Assembly (NCBI GenBank): GCA_947475545.1
Contig: CANJLL010000007.1
Span: 1 to 64,000 of the forward strand
Direction of reading: 5' to 3'
Source: Chloroflexota bacterium
Lineage (GTDB): Bacteria > Chloroflexota > Limnocylindria > Limnocylindrales > CSP1-4
Length of the DNA: 64,000 bases
Under the pieces are notes generated by a model. That model saw only the letters and a list, made by a program, of their open reading frames with translations, was not told the DNA's origin and did not search any database. This document shows positions 52,569 to 61,082 of this stretch, piece by piece. Every line of letters starts with the position of its first letter. Positions within the stretch are counted from its first letter, which is position 1. Both the position numbers and the translations under genes were made by a program.

Positions 52569-52952
52569 ATGCCCACCGTCCTGATCGTCGACGACGAGCA
52601 GCACATCCGCCTGCTCATCGAGCAGACCCTGGAGGAGCTCGAGGACGAGGGCGTGGAGCTGCTCACCGCGGGCGACGGCGAGGCGGCGCTGGCCACTATC
52701 CGCGCCCAGCACCCGGACCTGGTCTTCCTGGACGTGATGATGCCGAGGATGAACGGCTTCGACGTCTGCCGGGCCGTGAAGGACGACGACTCGCTGAAGC
52801 AGACCTACGTGATCCTGCTCACCGCCAAGGGCCAGGCCTACGATCGCGAGCAGGGCCTCCAGGCCGGCGCCGACTGGTACATGACCAAGCCGTTCGATCC
52901 CGACGACCTGCTTCGTCGCGCGCGTTCCGCGCTTGGCCTGGGAGACGACTGA
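52569..52952 (+). CDS. Single-domain response regulator (CheY-like)
   Basis: 127 residues, a receiver domain only: VLIVDDEQHIRLL with the acidic pair, phospho-Asp in LVFLDVMMPRMNGFDVCRAV, the Thr in ILLTAKGQ and Lys in YMTKPFDPDDL. GGAGG lies ten bases before ATG 52569. Stop and next start overlap (TGATG). It should act by protein contact, probably in a relay with the histidine kinase two genes on. Confidence 0.93.
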   Translation: MPTVLIVDDEQHIRLLIEQTLEELEDEGVELLTAGDGEAALATIRAQHPDLVFLDVMMPRMNGFDVCRAVKDDDSLKQTYVILLTAKGQAYDREQGLQAGADWYMTKPFDPDDLLRRARSALGLGDD

Positions 52953-53818
52953 TGGACGCCATCGCGCTCCGCCGCCTCATCGTCCGCCACCGCCACGTGG
53001 CGCCCATGCTCAGCGTCCTGCTGGCCAGCACCAACGCGCGCGTCCTGATCACGGACCTCACCGGCGAGGTGATCCTCCACCGCGAGGCGGGCGGGACGCC
53101 GCATGACAGCGCGCCCGCAGGCGGCATCGAGCGCCACCCCATCACCATCGACGGCACGCCGATCGGCTGGGTGGAAGGGCCACGCCCCGCGGGCGCCATC
53201 GCATCGGTCATCTCGTATGCGGCCGCCCGCGAGGCGGACAAGCGCGCCCTGGCCAACGAGGCGCTGGAGCGCTACCGCGAGCTGAACCTGCTGTACGACC
53301 TGGCCGAGCAGATCGGGGCCACGCTGGAGGTGGACGCGGTCGCCAAGGTCGCCGTGGGCGAGGCGGGCCGGCTCCAGGCCGGAAGCCAGGGCTTCCTGTT
53401 CCTCCGCGACGGGGCAGGGGCGCTGCGCGCGCGACCGGCGGGCGATCCCACGCTGCTGGCGGGCGATCACACCTCCAACGGGCTGCTGGGCGCGATCCTG
53501 TTCGGCGACGCGGAGATCGTGAACGACGTGGCCGCCGACCCGCGTGCCAACGAGGCGGAGAAGGCGGTCTCGTCGCTGGTCGCGGCGCCGCTCCGGGTGC
53601 GCGGGCAGCGCATCGGGGTAGTGGGCACCGCCTCGGTCGCGCCGGTGGAGTACCGGGCCGGCGACCTGAAGGTGATCACGGCGCTTGCGGCGCTGGCCGG
53701 TCCCACCATCCAGCAGGCGATCGCCTACGAGGAAGCCGTCCACGAGCGGCTGACAGCCAGCCACAGCCAGCACTCCCCCACATTCGGCAGCCGGTCCGGC
53801 CCGGGCGTGGGCCGCTAG
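52952..53818 (+). CDS. GAF-domain protein
   Basis: 288 residues. A short N-terminal sensor-like region (APMLSVLLASTNARVLITDL) then a helix and coiled coil (ANEALERYRELNLLYDLAEQ) leading to a GAF domain (about 120-265): GFLFLRDGAGALRARPAGDP, ILFGDAEIVNDVAADPRANE, LVAAPLRVRGQRIGVVGTAS. No output domain, so it likely presents its ligand state to the adjacent regulator or kinase. Coupled to the receiver gene by TGATG. Confidence 0.88.
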   Translation: MDAIALRRLIVRHRHVAPMLSVLLASTNARVLITDLTGEVILHREAGGTPHDSAPAGGIERHPITIDGTPIGWVEGPRPAGAIASVISYAAAREADKRALANEALERYRELNLLYDLAEQIGATLEVDAVAKVAVGEAGRLQAGSQGFLFLRDGAGALRARPAGDPTLLAGDHTSNGLLGAILFGDAEIVNDVAADPRANEAEKAVSSLVAAPLRVRGQRIGVVGTASVAPVEYRAGDLKVITALAALAGPTIQQAIAYEEAVHERLTASHSQHSPTFGSRSGPGVGR

Positions 53819-53886
53819 AGCGGCCGAAGCCTCCGGCGGGCGTCCGAAGCCCCGACCCCGCGGCCCCAGACCAGCCCCCCCCCCCG

Positions 53887-55494
53887 ATGTTTCGCGGCGA
53901 ATCGCGCGCGGACCGGCTCGGGCCGCGCCGCGCCGGCCAGACCGGGCGCGACGACGAGGCCGCCGCGGCGATGGCGGCCGCCGAGGCGACCCGGCGCCAA
54001 CTGGAGCAGACGGTCGCCGAGCTCACGACCGTCAACGAGCTCTCGGTCGCGCTGGCGTCCACGTTCGACCTGGAGACGCTGGTGGGCCGAAGCCTGCAGA
54101 TCGTGGTCGGGCGCCTCCGGTTCGACCGGGCGATGATCCTGCTCCTCGACAAGGCCGGGGCGGCGCTGAGCGGCGGTCGCAGCGTGGGGATGTCGGCGGA
54201 GGGCGCCGCCCGGATCGCCGCCATCGACCTGCCGCTGGACGGCCCGGACAGCCCGCTGACCGACACCTTCCGCGCCGACGGCCCCCTGCTCTTCGAGGAG
54301 TTGGACCGCGACCCGGATCCCGCGACCCGGGGCCTTGCCTCGGCGCTGGGCGCCACGTCCGTCCTCGCGACGCCGCTGGTCTCGAACGGGCGGAGCGTGG
54401 GGGTGCTGGTGGTGGACCAGCCCGCCGGCGGACGGGTGATGGGCGCCGGCGATGGGCCGCTGCTGTTCACGGTGGGCAGCCTGATCGCCGGGGCGGTGGA
54501 GAGCTCGCGCCTCTACCGCGAGATCCAGGCGTACAGCCACGAGCTGGAGGAGCGGGTCGCGGCGCGGACGCGCGACCTGGCCACGGCGGTGGAGGAGGCC
54601 CAGGCGGAGCGGGCGTCGGCGGAATCCGCTCGGGCCGCGGCCGAGGCGGCAAACGCCAGCAAGACCGCCTTCCTCAACAACGTCAGCCACGAGCTGCGGA
54701 CGCCACTGACCTCCGTCGTGGGCTTCAGCCGGATCATCGCCAAGCGGCTGGACGAGGTGGTCTTCCCGGTCATCATCACGGACGACCCCAAGGTGCAGCG
54801 GGCGATGCGCCAGGCGCGCGACAACCTGGGGATCATCGTGGAGGAGGGAGAGCGGCTCACGGCGATGATCAACGACATCCTGGACCTGGCCAAGATCGAG
54901 GCGGGCCGGATGGACTTCCGACACGTGGCGGTGGACGTCGGCGAGCTGCTGACGCGCGGGCTGGCTGCCACGTCCTCGCTCTTCTCGAACGCGGGCCTGA
55001 ACCTGGTGACCGACGTGGAGCCGGGGCTACCGACGATCGTCGGCGACCGCGACCGGCTGCTCCAGGTGGTGATCAACCTGGTCTCGAACGCGGTCAAGTT
55101 CACGCCGCGCGGCGGGACGATCACCTGCCGGGCGCGGCTGGAGGTTGGAGCCGGCACGGCCGAATGCGCGGGCGGGGTCGGCGCAGCCGCGGCGGCCAAC
55201 CTGGGCGCGCCCGGCGCAGCCGCGGCAGGCAGCCCGGGTGCGGACAGGGCCGAAGTCATTGTCTCCGTGACCGATACCGGCGTAGGCATCGCGCCGGAGG
55301 ACCACGCCAAGGTCTTTGAGCAGTTTGGCCAGGCCGGCGACACCCTCACGGACAAGCCGCGCGGCACTGGCCTGGGCCTACCCATCTGCCGCGAGATCGT
55401 GGAGGCGCACGGCGGGCGCCTCTGGCTGGACTCGGCGGTCGGCGCCGGCTCCACGTTCTCGTTCGCGCTGCCCGTGGACCCGCCGGCCGGCTAG
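53887..55494 (+). CDS. GAF-domain sensor histidine kinase
   Basis: 535 residues, soluble. Coiled coil (AAEATRRQLEQTVAELTTVN), GAF about 45-205, coiled coil (SHELEERVAARTRDLATAVE), HisKA with NNVSHELRTPLTSVVGFSRI (about 260), and an ATPase domain with N box NLVSNAVKFTPRGG, a 30-residue Ala/Gly insert, VTDTGVGIAPEDHAKVFEQF and GTGLGLPICREIVEAHGG. Third gene of the regulator-GAF-kinase operon. The start is preceded by a run of eleven C (53875-53885) and lacks a ribosome site, so the true start may be masked by a homopolymer error. Confidence 0.92.
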   Translation: MFRGESRADRLGPRRAGQTGRDDEAAAAMAAAEATRRQLEQTVAELTTVNELSVALASTFDLETLVGRSLQIVVGRLRFDRAMILLLDKAGAALSGGRSVGMSAEGAARIAAIDLPLDGPDSPLTDTFRADGPLLFEELDRDPDPATRGLASALGATSVLATPLVSNGRSVGVLVVDQPAGGRVMGAGDGPLLFTVGSLIAGAVESSRLYREIQAYSHELEERVAARTRDLATAVEEAQAERASAESARAAAEAANASKTAFLNNVSHELRTPLTSVVGFSRIIAKRLDEVVFPVIITDDPKVQRAMRQARDNLGIIVEEGERLTAMINDILDLAKIEAGRMDFRHVAVDVGELLTRGLAATSSLFSNAGLNLVTDVEPGLPTIVGDRDRLLQVVINLVSNAVKFTPRGGTITCRARLEVGAGTAECAGGVGAAAAANLGAPGAAAAGSPGADRAEVIVSVTDTGVGIAPEDHAKVFEQFGQAGDTLTDKPRGTGLGLPICREIVEAHGGRLWLDSAVGAGSTFSFALPVDPPAG

Positions 55495-55801
55495 CCGCCG
55501 GCGACTCACCCCGCGGGGCGCCCCGTACCCGCCGCGCTCAGTCGTTCCTGTCACCTGCCGGCCTGGCACACACAGGACGCGCTCCCAAGCCCAACTTGGC
55601 TCTGATCGGGCCCTGCCTCACCCGCCCAACCGTGCTGTTCGTGCACGGCCACAGCCTCGAGACGCGCGGACGCGCCGCGAAACCACCAGGAATCGATCGC
55701 AGAAGGAGCCTATGGTGTGCCGGCGCCGCAAGTGACAGGAATCGCGAGGTTGGAGTCTGGCACCGGCACCCCCTCGGGCCGCGGCGGCGGCGCTTCGGGG
55801 A
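55495..55801. other. Intergenic, convergent
   Basis: About 305 bases between the kinase and the SRPBCC gene. GTCACCTGCC...GGCAC and GTGACAGGAA...GGCACC form loosely inverted and direct similarities at about 55549 and 55733. No gene supported. Confidence 0.4.
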
Positions 55802-56229
55802 TCAGGGGCGTTCGGCCGCCCCCTTCAGACCGTCGGCGAACTGCCGGAACGACGGGCCAAGGTCCGGGATGGACTTGCCGATCATCCCGGCCAGCGTCCC
55901 GCTGTACACCTCCGTCATCGAGAACGTACAGGCGCCATCCGTCCCCGGTGTGACCTCGTAGGTGCGGGCGCCGCGGAAGAGGCCCAGCGGCATCCCGTCT
56001 GCCCAGACCATCCAGCGCGGCGGCGCCGGCTCGGTCACGGTCAGCGAGAACGCCCGCTTGGGATTGGCGGTGGAGACCAGGCGGATCCGCGAGCCCAGGG
56101 CGACCGAACCGTCGATCGAGATGATCGTGGGGTTCCAGGCCTTCCAGGCGGCGGTGTCGGCGAGGAGCGCCCAGACGCGCTCGGGCGCGGCGGCAATGGG
56201 CCGGGAGACGGCGAACTGGAGGGCAATCA
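55802..56229 (-). CDS. SRPBCC (START-like) family protein
   Basis: About 142 residues. AVSRPIAAAPERVWALLADT, WNPTIISIDGSVALGSRIRL, PRWMVWADGMPLGLFRGART and MTEVYSGTLAGMIGKSIPDL form the hydrophobic-cavity fold used for lipid or polyketide binding (Polyketide_cyc2/AHSA1 type). The start is odd: no ATG, GTG or TTG lies in frame near the domain start. CTG at 56229, overlapping the upstream stop, is the best candidate. A small indel at the junction is the alternative. Confidence 0.72.
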
Positions 56230-56640
56230 GATCGCACGCATCCGGTTGTTGCGTGGGTTGTGCTCCACCTCGGCCAGGCCCAGTGCCTCGAGCACCGGCG
56301 GCACGTAGTTGCCGAACCGCCCGCGCAGCCCCTTCTTCAGCCCGTACCAGCCGCCGACGGGGTTGGTCGCGTCGCGGCCCCACGCCTCCACCGTCCCGGC
56401 CGCCGCATCCTTCTGCTCGTCGGCGTTGCCCAGCGCCACCCAGTCGCCCTGCGCGCTGAGCCTCGCGTGGAGATCCTCGATGCAGCGCAGGTGGTAGCGC
56501 AGCTGGGTGGATCCCACCTGGACGACCAGCGCGGGCGGGTTGGCGGCTGGGTCGCGGTATGCCTCGAACTCGGACGAGCCGGGCGGGGTCCGCAGCACCC
56601 AGGGGTCGCCGGGGATGCCGTTGCCTTCGACGTCGCTCAT
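56227..56640 (-). CDS. Conserved hypothetical protein (137 aa)
   Basis: Not assigned to a named function. Compact soluble protein: PWVLRTPPGSSEFEAYRDPA, LVVQVGSTQLRYHLRCIEDL, WVALGNADEQKDAAAGTVEA, and a C-terminus GLRGRFGNYVPPVLEALGLA, EVEHNPRNNRMRA, which looks like a DNA- or nucleotide-facing basic end. ATG 56640 with GGAGCC upstream. Coupled to the SRPBCC gene downstream and divergent from the small regulator. Confidence 0.72.
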   Translation of the reverse strand: MSDVEGNGIPGDPWVLRTPPGSSEFEAYRDPAANPPALVVQVGSTQLRYHLRCIEDLHARLSAQGDWVALGNADEQKDAAAGTVEAWGRDATNPVGGWYGLKKGLRGRFGNYVPPVLEALGLAEVEHNPRNNRMRAI

Positions 56641-56752
56641 GGCGTGGCTCCTTCGGGGCGCTGCGCGCGACAGGCGCGATGGACAGGACAGTACTCGGCA
56701 ATAACCGCCATCATCTGGCGGGAATTCACCGCCACGGGGGAGATTGTTCGAC

Positions 56753-57277
56753 ATGCGAGCCGGCCGCCTGGTGACCCTGATGCTGCTCCTGGGACGGCGC
56801 GGTCGCGTGACCGGTGCCCAGCTGGCAGCCGAGCTGGAGGTCTCGGAGCGGACGGTCCTGCGTGACATCGATGAGCTCTCCGCCGCTGGCGTGCCGGTCT
56901 TCGCGGTCCGCGGACCCCACGGCGGCTACCAGCTCCTGGAGGGCGCCGGGCGCGCGCCATCGCTCGCCGACCCGAGCACGTGGCAACCCATGGAGCGGCA
57001 CGCCGGGCGGGTCCGCCGGGCGACCGTCTGGGTCACGCCCGAGGGGCGGCGGCTGGCCGCGGTGCTGGGGCGGCTCCAGCCGATTCGGGTCCGGCGCGCC
57101 GTCCCGCCGGACGGCGAGGGCCGACTCCAGGCCACGTTCCGCATCGAGACCCTGGAGGGCGCGGTGCTGGACGTCTGCTCGCTGGGGCCGGAGATCGAGG
57201 TGCTGGCGCCGGCCGACCTCAGGGCAGCGGTGGCGGATCGGATCGCGGCGGCGGCGGCCCGGTATGCGGGCGGGTAG
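56753..57277 (+). CDS. YafY-like HTH transcriptional regulator
   Basis: 174 residues. HTH_11 winged helix: [58 protein letters not shown]. The remainder aligns loosely with the WYL/WCX part ([40 protein letters not shown]), but the protein is about 60 residues shorter than usual and lacks a clear WYL motif. Probably a repressor of the divergent pair at 56640. ATG 56753 with GGGGAG ten bases upstream. Confidence 0.83.
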   Translation: MRAGRLVTLMLLLGRRGRVTGAQLAAELEVSERTVLRDIDELSAAGVPVFAVRGPHGGYQLLEGAGRAPSLADPSTWQPMERHAGRVRRATVWVTPEGRRLAAVLGRLQPIRVRRAVPPDGEGRLQATFRIETLEGAVLDVCSLGPEIEVLAPADLRAAVADRIAAAAARYAGG

Positions 57278-57308
57278 CGCGGCGGTCAGCGGCCTGACCA
57301 GGCCCGCG

Positions 57309-58076
57309 CTAGATGGATGCGAGGATCCCGCCGTCCACGTAGATCGTCTGGCCGTTGACGAAGTCCGAGGCGCGCGACGCGAGGAAGACGGCAGCGCCGA
57401 CGAGCTCCTCCACGTCGCCCCACCGTCCGGCGGGGGTGCGGGCGCGCAGCCAGGTGTCGAAGGCGGGGTCATCGTGCAGGGCCTGCGTGAGCGGCGTGAC
57501 GAAGTAGCCGGGCCCGAGCCCGTTGGCCTGGATCCCGAAGCGAGCCCACTCCACGCACATGCTCTGCGTGAGCATCTTGAGCCCGCCCTTCGACGCGGCG
57601 TACGGAGCGATACCGGGCCGGGCGAGCTCGCTCTGCATCGAGTGGATGTTGATGACCTTGCCGTGGCCCCTGGGGATCATCCGCCGTCCGACCGCCTGGC
57701 CGACCAGGAACGCGGACGTGAGGTTCACGGTGAGGAGGCGCTGCCACGCCTCGAGCGGGAACTCGGTCAACGGCGTGCGGTGCTGGATCCCGACGTTGTT
57801 GACGAGGATCTCGATGGGGCCGACGCTTGCCTCGATCTCCTCGATCGCGGCGGTGACCTGATCCGGATCGGTGACGTCGAACGGGCGGGCGTGGACTCGA
57901 AGGCCCATGGCCCGGAGCTCGTCGGCGGCGGCAGCGAGCACCTCGGGCCGGGTGCCATTGAGGATCACCTCGGCGCCGGCACGGCCCAGCCCTCGCGCCA
58001 GGGTCAGCCCGATCCCGCGGCTTGACCCGGTGACCAGGGCGATGCGCCCTGCCAGGTGGAAGAGGCCGTCGATCAT
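57309..58076 (-). CDS. SDR-family oxidoreductase (gluconate 5-dehydrogenase-like)
   Basis: 255 residues. TGSSRGIG cofactor motif, NNVGIQHR (normally NNAG), catalytic Ser in NIHSMQSE and YAASKGG; then NGLGPGYFVTPLT and VNGQTIYVDGGILAS. The overall match is to gluconate 5-dehydrogenase (IdnO/Gno) and related sugar-acid SDRs. It overlaps the kinase gene upstream by four bases; a dehydrogenase-kinase pair fits sugar-acid catabolism. Confidence 0.85.
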   Translation of the reverse strand: MIDGLFHLAGRIALVTGSSRGIGLTLARGLGRAGAEVILNGTRPEVLAAAADELRAMGLRVHARPFDVTDPDQVTAAIEEIEASVGPIEILVNNVGIQHRTPLTEFPLEAWQRLLTVNLTSAFLVGQAVGRRMIPRGHGKVINIHSMQSELARPGIAPYAASKGGLKMLTQSMCVEWARFGIQANGLGPGYFVTPLTQALHDDPAFDTWLRARTPAGRWGDVEELVGAAVFLASRASDFVNGQTIYVDGGILASI

Positions 58077-58630
58077 GGCGCGACCCCCGTCCGCACATCG
58101 TCGGACTGGAGCGCGGCGAGGATGTCTTCCGCGACCTGGTCCGCGCTTCGGTCATCGACGTCGACGATCGAGTGGGCGACCTCCCGGTAGAGCGGCTCCC
58201 GCTCAACCACCGTGCGCTCCACCCAGCCCCTGAGGTCGCCCTCCATGAACGGCCGATGGCTGCCCGGACCGAGGCGCGGAACCAGGGTTGCTGGACCGGC
58301 CCGCAGCCAGACCACGTGGCCGCCCGCCCGCAGCCGACCGCGGTCCGCGGGATCCAGCACGACGCCGGCGGCGATCCCCACGATCACCGGTGCCGGAAGC
58401 TGGAGCGCCAGGTCGACCACGGCAGCCTCACCGGCCCGCAGGCTCGCGTCGCCGCCCGTCGCCCGGAGCTCGCGTGCCGTGTGGCCCGTGGCCAGCACCA
58501 GCAGCTCGTCGTTGTCGACGTAGCGCCCGCCCGTCCGCCGAGCGAGGCTGAGCCCCACCGTCGTCTTGCCGGCGCCCATCATCCCGACGAGCAAGACGCG
58601 CGTTGGCGACAGCGGGCCAGAGGTTGACAC
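58073..58630 (-). CDS. P-loop small-molecule kinase (shikimate kinase/gluconokinase superfamily)
   Basis: 185 residues. Walker A GMMGAGKTTVG, then GRYVDNDELLVLATGHTARE. In true shikimate kinase the next landmarks are FR-x-x-E and a GGG loop; here they read LRAGE and GIAAGVV, so two substrate contacts differ. LID region GSHRPFMEGDLRGWVERTVV. With the gluconate-dehydrogenase-like SDR co-translated behind it, a sugar-acid substrate is at least as likely as shikimate. Confidence 0.75.
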   Translation of the reverse strand: MSTSGPLSPTRVLLVGMMGAGKTTVGLSLARRTGGRYVDNDELLVLATGHTARELRATGGDASLRAGEAAVVDLALQLPAPVIVGIAAGVVLDPADRGRLRAGGHVVWLRAGPATLVPRLGPGSHRPFMEGDLRGWVERTVVEREPLYREVAHSIVDVDDRSADQVAEDILAALQSDDVRTGVAP

Positions 58631-58765
58631 GGTGACGAGGATACGCGGCGGGCGAGGCGGACGTGCACAGGAAGAGGCCCCGGCGCAGCAAGCGGCCCCG
58701 GCGCAGACGCACCGGGGCCGCTGTGATCGCGTTGGACCGGCCGCTGGCCGGCGCCGGAACCCCGG

Positions 58766-60919
58766 CTAGTACTGGAACAGCAGCTCGCGGTACTTGGGCA
58801 TCGGCCAGAGGTCGTCTGCGACGAGCGTCTCCAGCGTGTCCACGACTACGCGCAGGCGGTTCTGGGCCGGGATGACGGAGCCGACGATGGCCGTCGCCTC
58901 CGCGACCACGTCGCCGGCGCCATGCGCGGCGTGCCGCGCATGATCGAGCGCCTCGATCGCCTCGCCCAGCTCGTCCGTGAGCGAGGCGACCTCGCCGGAG
59001 AGCGTCCTGGCCGCCTTCGAGACGTCGGCCGCCTTCGCCAGCTGGCCGAGATAGCGGATCGCGGCCGGGAGGATCATCGTGCGCGCCACGTCGAGCGCGG
59101 TGTTGGCCTCGATGGTCTGGACCTTGACGTAGCGCTCCCAGTTGATGTCCAGGCGCGCCGCCAGCTCCCGCTCGGAGAGGACCCCGAATCTGGCGAACAG
59201 CTGCTTGGCCTTCTCCGTGGCGAGGGCCGGGAGCGCGTCGACGGTGGTCTTGTTGTTCGGCAGCCCGCGGCGGGCGGCCTCGGCGTGCCATTCCTCCGAG
59301 TAGCCGTTGCCCTCGAACAGGACCTGCTTGTGCGCCTTGGCGATCCCCGACAGGATCTTGGTGAGGCCGTCGAAGTCGCCGATCTTGAGCTTCTCCAGCT
59401 CGTCGGCCAGCTGTGCTAGCGAATCCGCAACGGCGGTGTTGAGGATGGTCTGCGGCCAGTAGATGGGCGCCGATGAGCCGACGGCCCGGAACTCGAACTT
59501 GTTGCCGGTGAACGCGAACGGCGAGGTGCGGTTGCGGTCCGTGGCGTCCGCGGGGAGCGCCGGGAGCGAATCCGCGCCCAGGTCCAGGCGCGCGCCGTGC
59601 TTGGACGCCGACGCCGAGCCCGCCTGCTCCAGCTGACTGACCACGTCCTCCAGCTGCGAGCCAAGGAAGATGGACATGATCGCCGGCGGCGCCTCGTTGG
59701 CGCCCAGGCGGTGGTCGTTGCCCGCGTCGGCGATGCCCGCGCGGAGCAGGTCGGCATGGACGTTGACCCCGCGGACGACGCCCAGGAGGAAGGTCAGGAA
59801 CTGCGCGTTGGCGTGCGGGTCGTCACCCGGGTCGAGGAGGTTCTCCCCTTCGTCCGTGGCCATGGACCAGTTGTTGTGCTTGCCCGACCCGTTGATTCCG
59901 GCGAACGGCTTCTCGTGGAGGATGAGCAGCAGGCCGTGCTTCTGCGCGAGCCGGCGCATGGTGGCCATCACGACCATGTTGTGGTCGGAGCCCACCGAGC
60001 CCGCCTCGAAGACCGGCGCCATCTCGAACTGGGCCGGCGCCACCTCGTTGTGACGAGTCTTGACGGGGACCCCCATCCGCCACAGCTCGCGGTCCATGTC
60101 CATCATGTAGCTCAGGATCCGCTCACGGATCGAGCCGAAGTACTGGTCTTCCAGCTCCTGGCCCTTGGGCGACGGGGCGCCGAAGAGCGTCCGGCCGGTG
60201 AGCAGCAGGTCGGGGCGCTGCTCGGCCAGGCGCCGGTCGATCAGGAAGTACTCCTGCTCGGGGCCGATGGTGGTGAAGACCCGGCTGGAGCTGGCGTTGC
60301 CGAACCAGCGCAGGATCCGGAGCGCCTGCTTGCCCAGCGCCTCCTGCGAGCGGAGGAGCGGGATCTTGTGGTCCAGGGCCTCGCCGGTGTACGAGACGTA
60401 CGCGGTGGGAATGGTCAGCGTGGCGCCGTTGGGCTCGACCTGCAGGAAGATCGGCGAGGTGACGTCCCACGCGGTGTAGCCGCGCGCCTCGAAGGTGGCC
60501 CGGATGCCGCCCGACGGGAATGACGACGCATCCGGCTCGCCCTGGAGCAGGTTCTTGCCGCTGAACTCGGCGATGGTCTTGCCGTCGCCCGACGGGCTCA
60601 GGAACGAGTCGTGCTTCTCGGCGGTGGAGCCGGTCATGGGCACGAACCAGTGGGTGTAGTGGGTGGCGCCGTGCGCCATCCCCCACTCCTTCACCGCGTG
60701 CGCCACCGCGTCCACGATCGCCGGGTCGAACGGCTGCAGGCCATCGATGGTCCGGCGCAGGTTCTTGAAGATGGGCTTGGCCAGGTACTGGCGCTGCGCC
60801 TCTTCGCCGAACACGTACTGGCCGTAGATATCGGCGCCCGCGTGTTCCAGGTAGTTCTGGTTCGACTCGACCTTGTGGTTGGCGATCTGATCGATGGCGA
60901 TGCTGCGGCTGTTGCCCAT
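58766..60919 (-). CDS. glnN: Type III glutamine synthetase
   Basis: 717 residues, the size of GSIII. N-terminal KPIFKNLRRTIDGLQPFDPA, then HYTHWFVPMTGSTAEKHDSF, TIGPEQEYFLIDRR, KTRHNEVAPAQFEMAPVFE and KPFAGINGSGKHNNWSM, blocks that include the metal-binding Glu/His residues. It makes glutamine from glutamate, ammonia and ATP. GSIII is often induced by nitrogen starvation. Start ATG 60919; a longer frame reads as non-coding. A PucR-type regulator gene lies 160 bases upstream on the same strand, with a palindrome between. Confidence 0.96.
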   Translation of the reverse strand: MGNSRSIAIDQIANHKVESNQNYLEHAGADIYGQYVFGEEAQRQYLAKPIFKNLRRTIDGLQPFDPAIVDAVAHAVKEWGMAHGATHYTHWFVPMTGSTAEKHDSFLSPSGDGKTIAEFSGKNLLQGEPDASSFPSGGIRATFEARGYTAWDVTSPIFLQVEPNGATLTIPTAYVSYTGEALDHKIPLLRSQEALGKQALRILRWFGNASSSRVFTTIGPEQEYFLIDRRLAEQRPDLLLTGRTLFGAPSPKGQELEDQYFGSIRERILSYMMDMDRELWRMGVPVKTRHNEVAPAQFEMAPVFEAGSVGSDHNMVVMATMRRLAQKHGLLLILHEKPFAGINGSGKHNNWSMATDEGENLLDPGDDPHANAQFLTFLLGVVRGVNVHADLLRAGIADAGNDHRLGANEAPPAIMSIFLGSQLEDVVSQLEQAGSASASKHGARLDLGADSLPALPADATDRNRTSPFAFTGNKFEFRAVGSSAPIYWPQTILNTAVADSLAQLADELEKLKIGDFDGLTKILSGIAKAHKQVLFEGNGYSEEWHAEAARRGLPNNKTTVDALPALATEKAKQLFARFGVLSERELAARLDINWERYVKVQTIEANTALDVARTMILPAAIRYLGQLAKAADVSKAARTLSGEVASLTDELGEAIEALDHARHAAHGAGDVVAEATAIVGSVIPAQNRLRVVVDTLETLVADDLWPMPKYRELLFQY

Positions 60920-61035
60920 GGGTCTGTGCTTCTCCTGCTTTATGCGTTCCGCACGACATCCGCCCCGATGATCGAACGGTCGCGCAAGGATATCAGCACA
61001 AATCGGCACCACGATGCCCATTGGCCTGCCGCGAC

Positions 61036-61054
61036 GTTGTGCATATGGCACAAC
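61036..61054. promoter_or_regulatory. Palindromic operator candidate upstream of glnN
   Basis: GTTGTGC-ATATG-GCACAAC: perfect 7-base arms around an AT-rich centre, about 117 bases before the glnN start. Suits a dimeric regulator; the PucR-type protein upstream is the obvious candidate. Confidence 0.55.
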
Positions 61055-61060
61055 ACCACC

Positions 61061-61082
61061 GGCCGGCACGCGACGACCGGCC
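61061..61082. repeat. Short inverted repeat at the end of the PucR gene
   Basis: GGCCGG...CCGGCC with a ten-base loop, at the stop codon of the PucR-type gene. It could be a weak terminator or attenuator, but there is no T-tract. Confidence 0.35.

Noticed and set aside
60930-61030. Sigma-54 promoter for glnN
   Set aside because: TGGTGC-N5-TGTGC is too far from the TGGCAC-N5-TTGC consensus, and I see no enhancer-binding activator gene.
61061-61082. Rho-independent terminator after the PucR-type gene
   Set aside because: The stem is only six pairs and no T-tract follows on either strand; listed only as a weak repeat.
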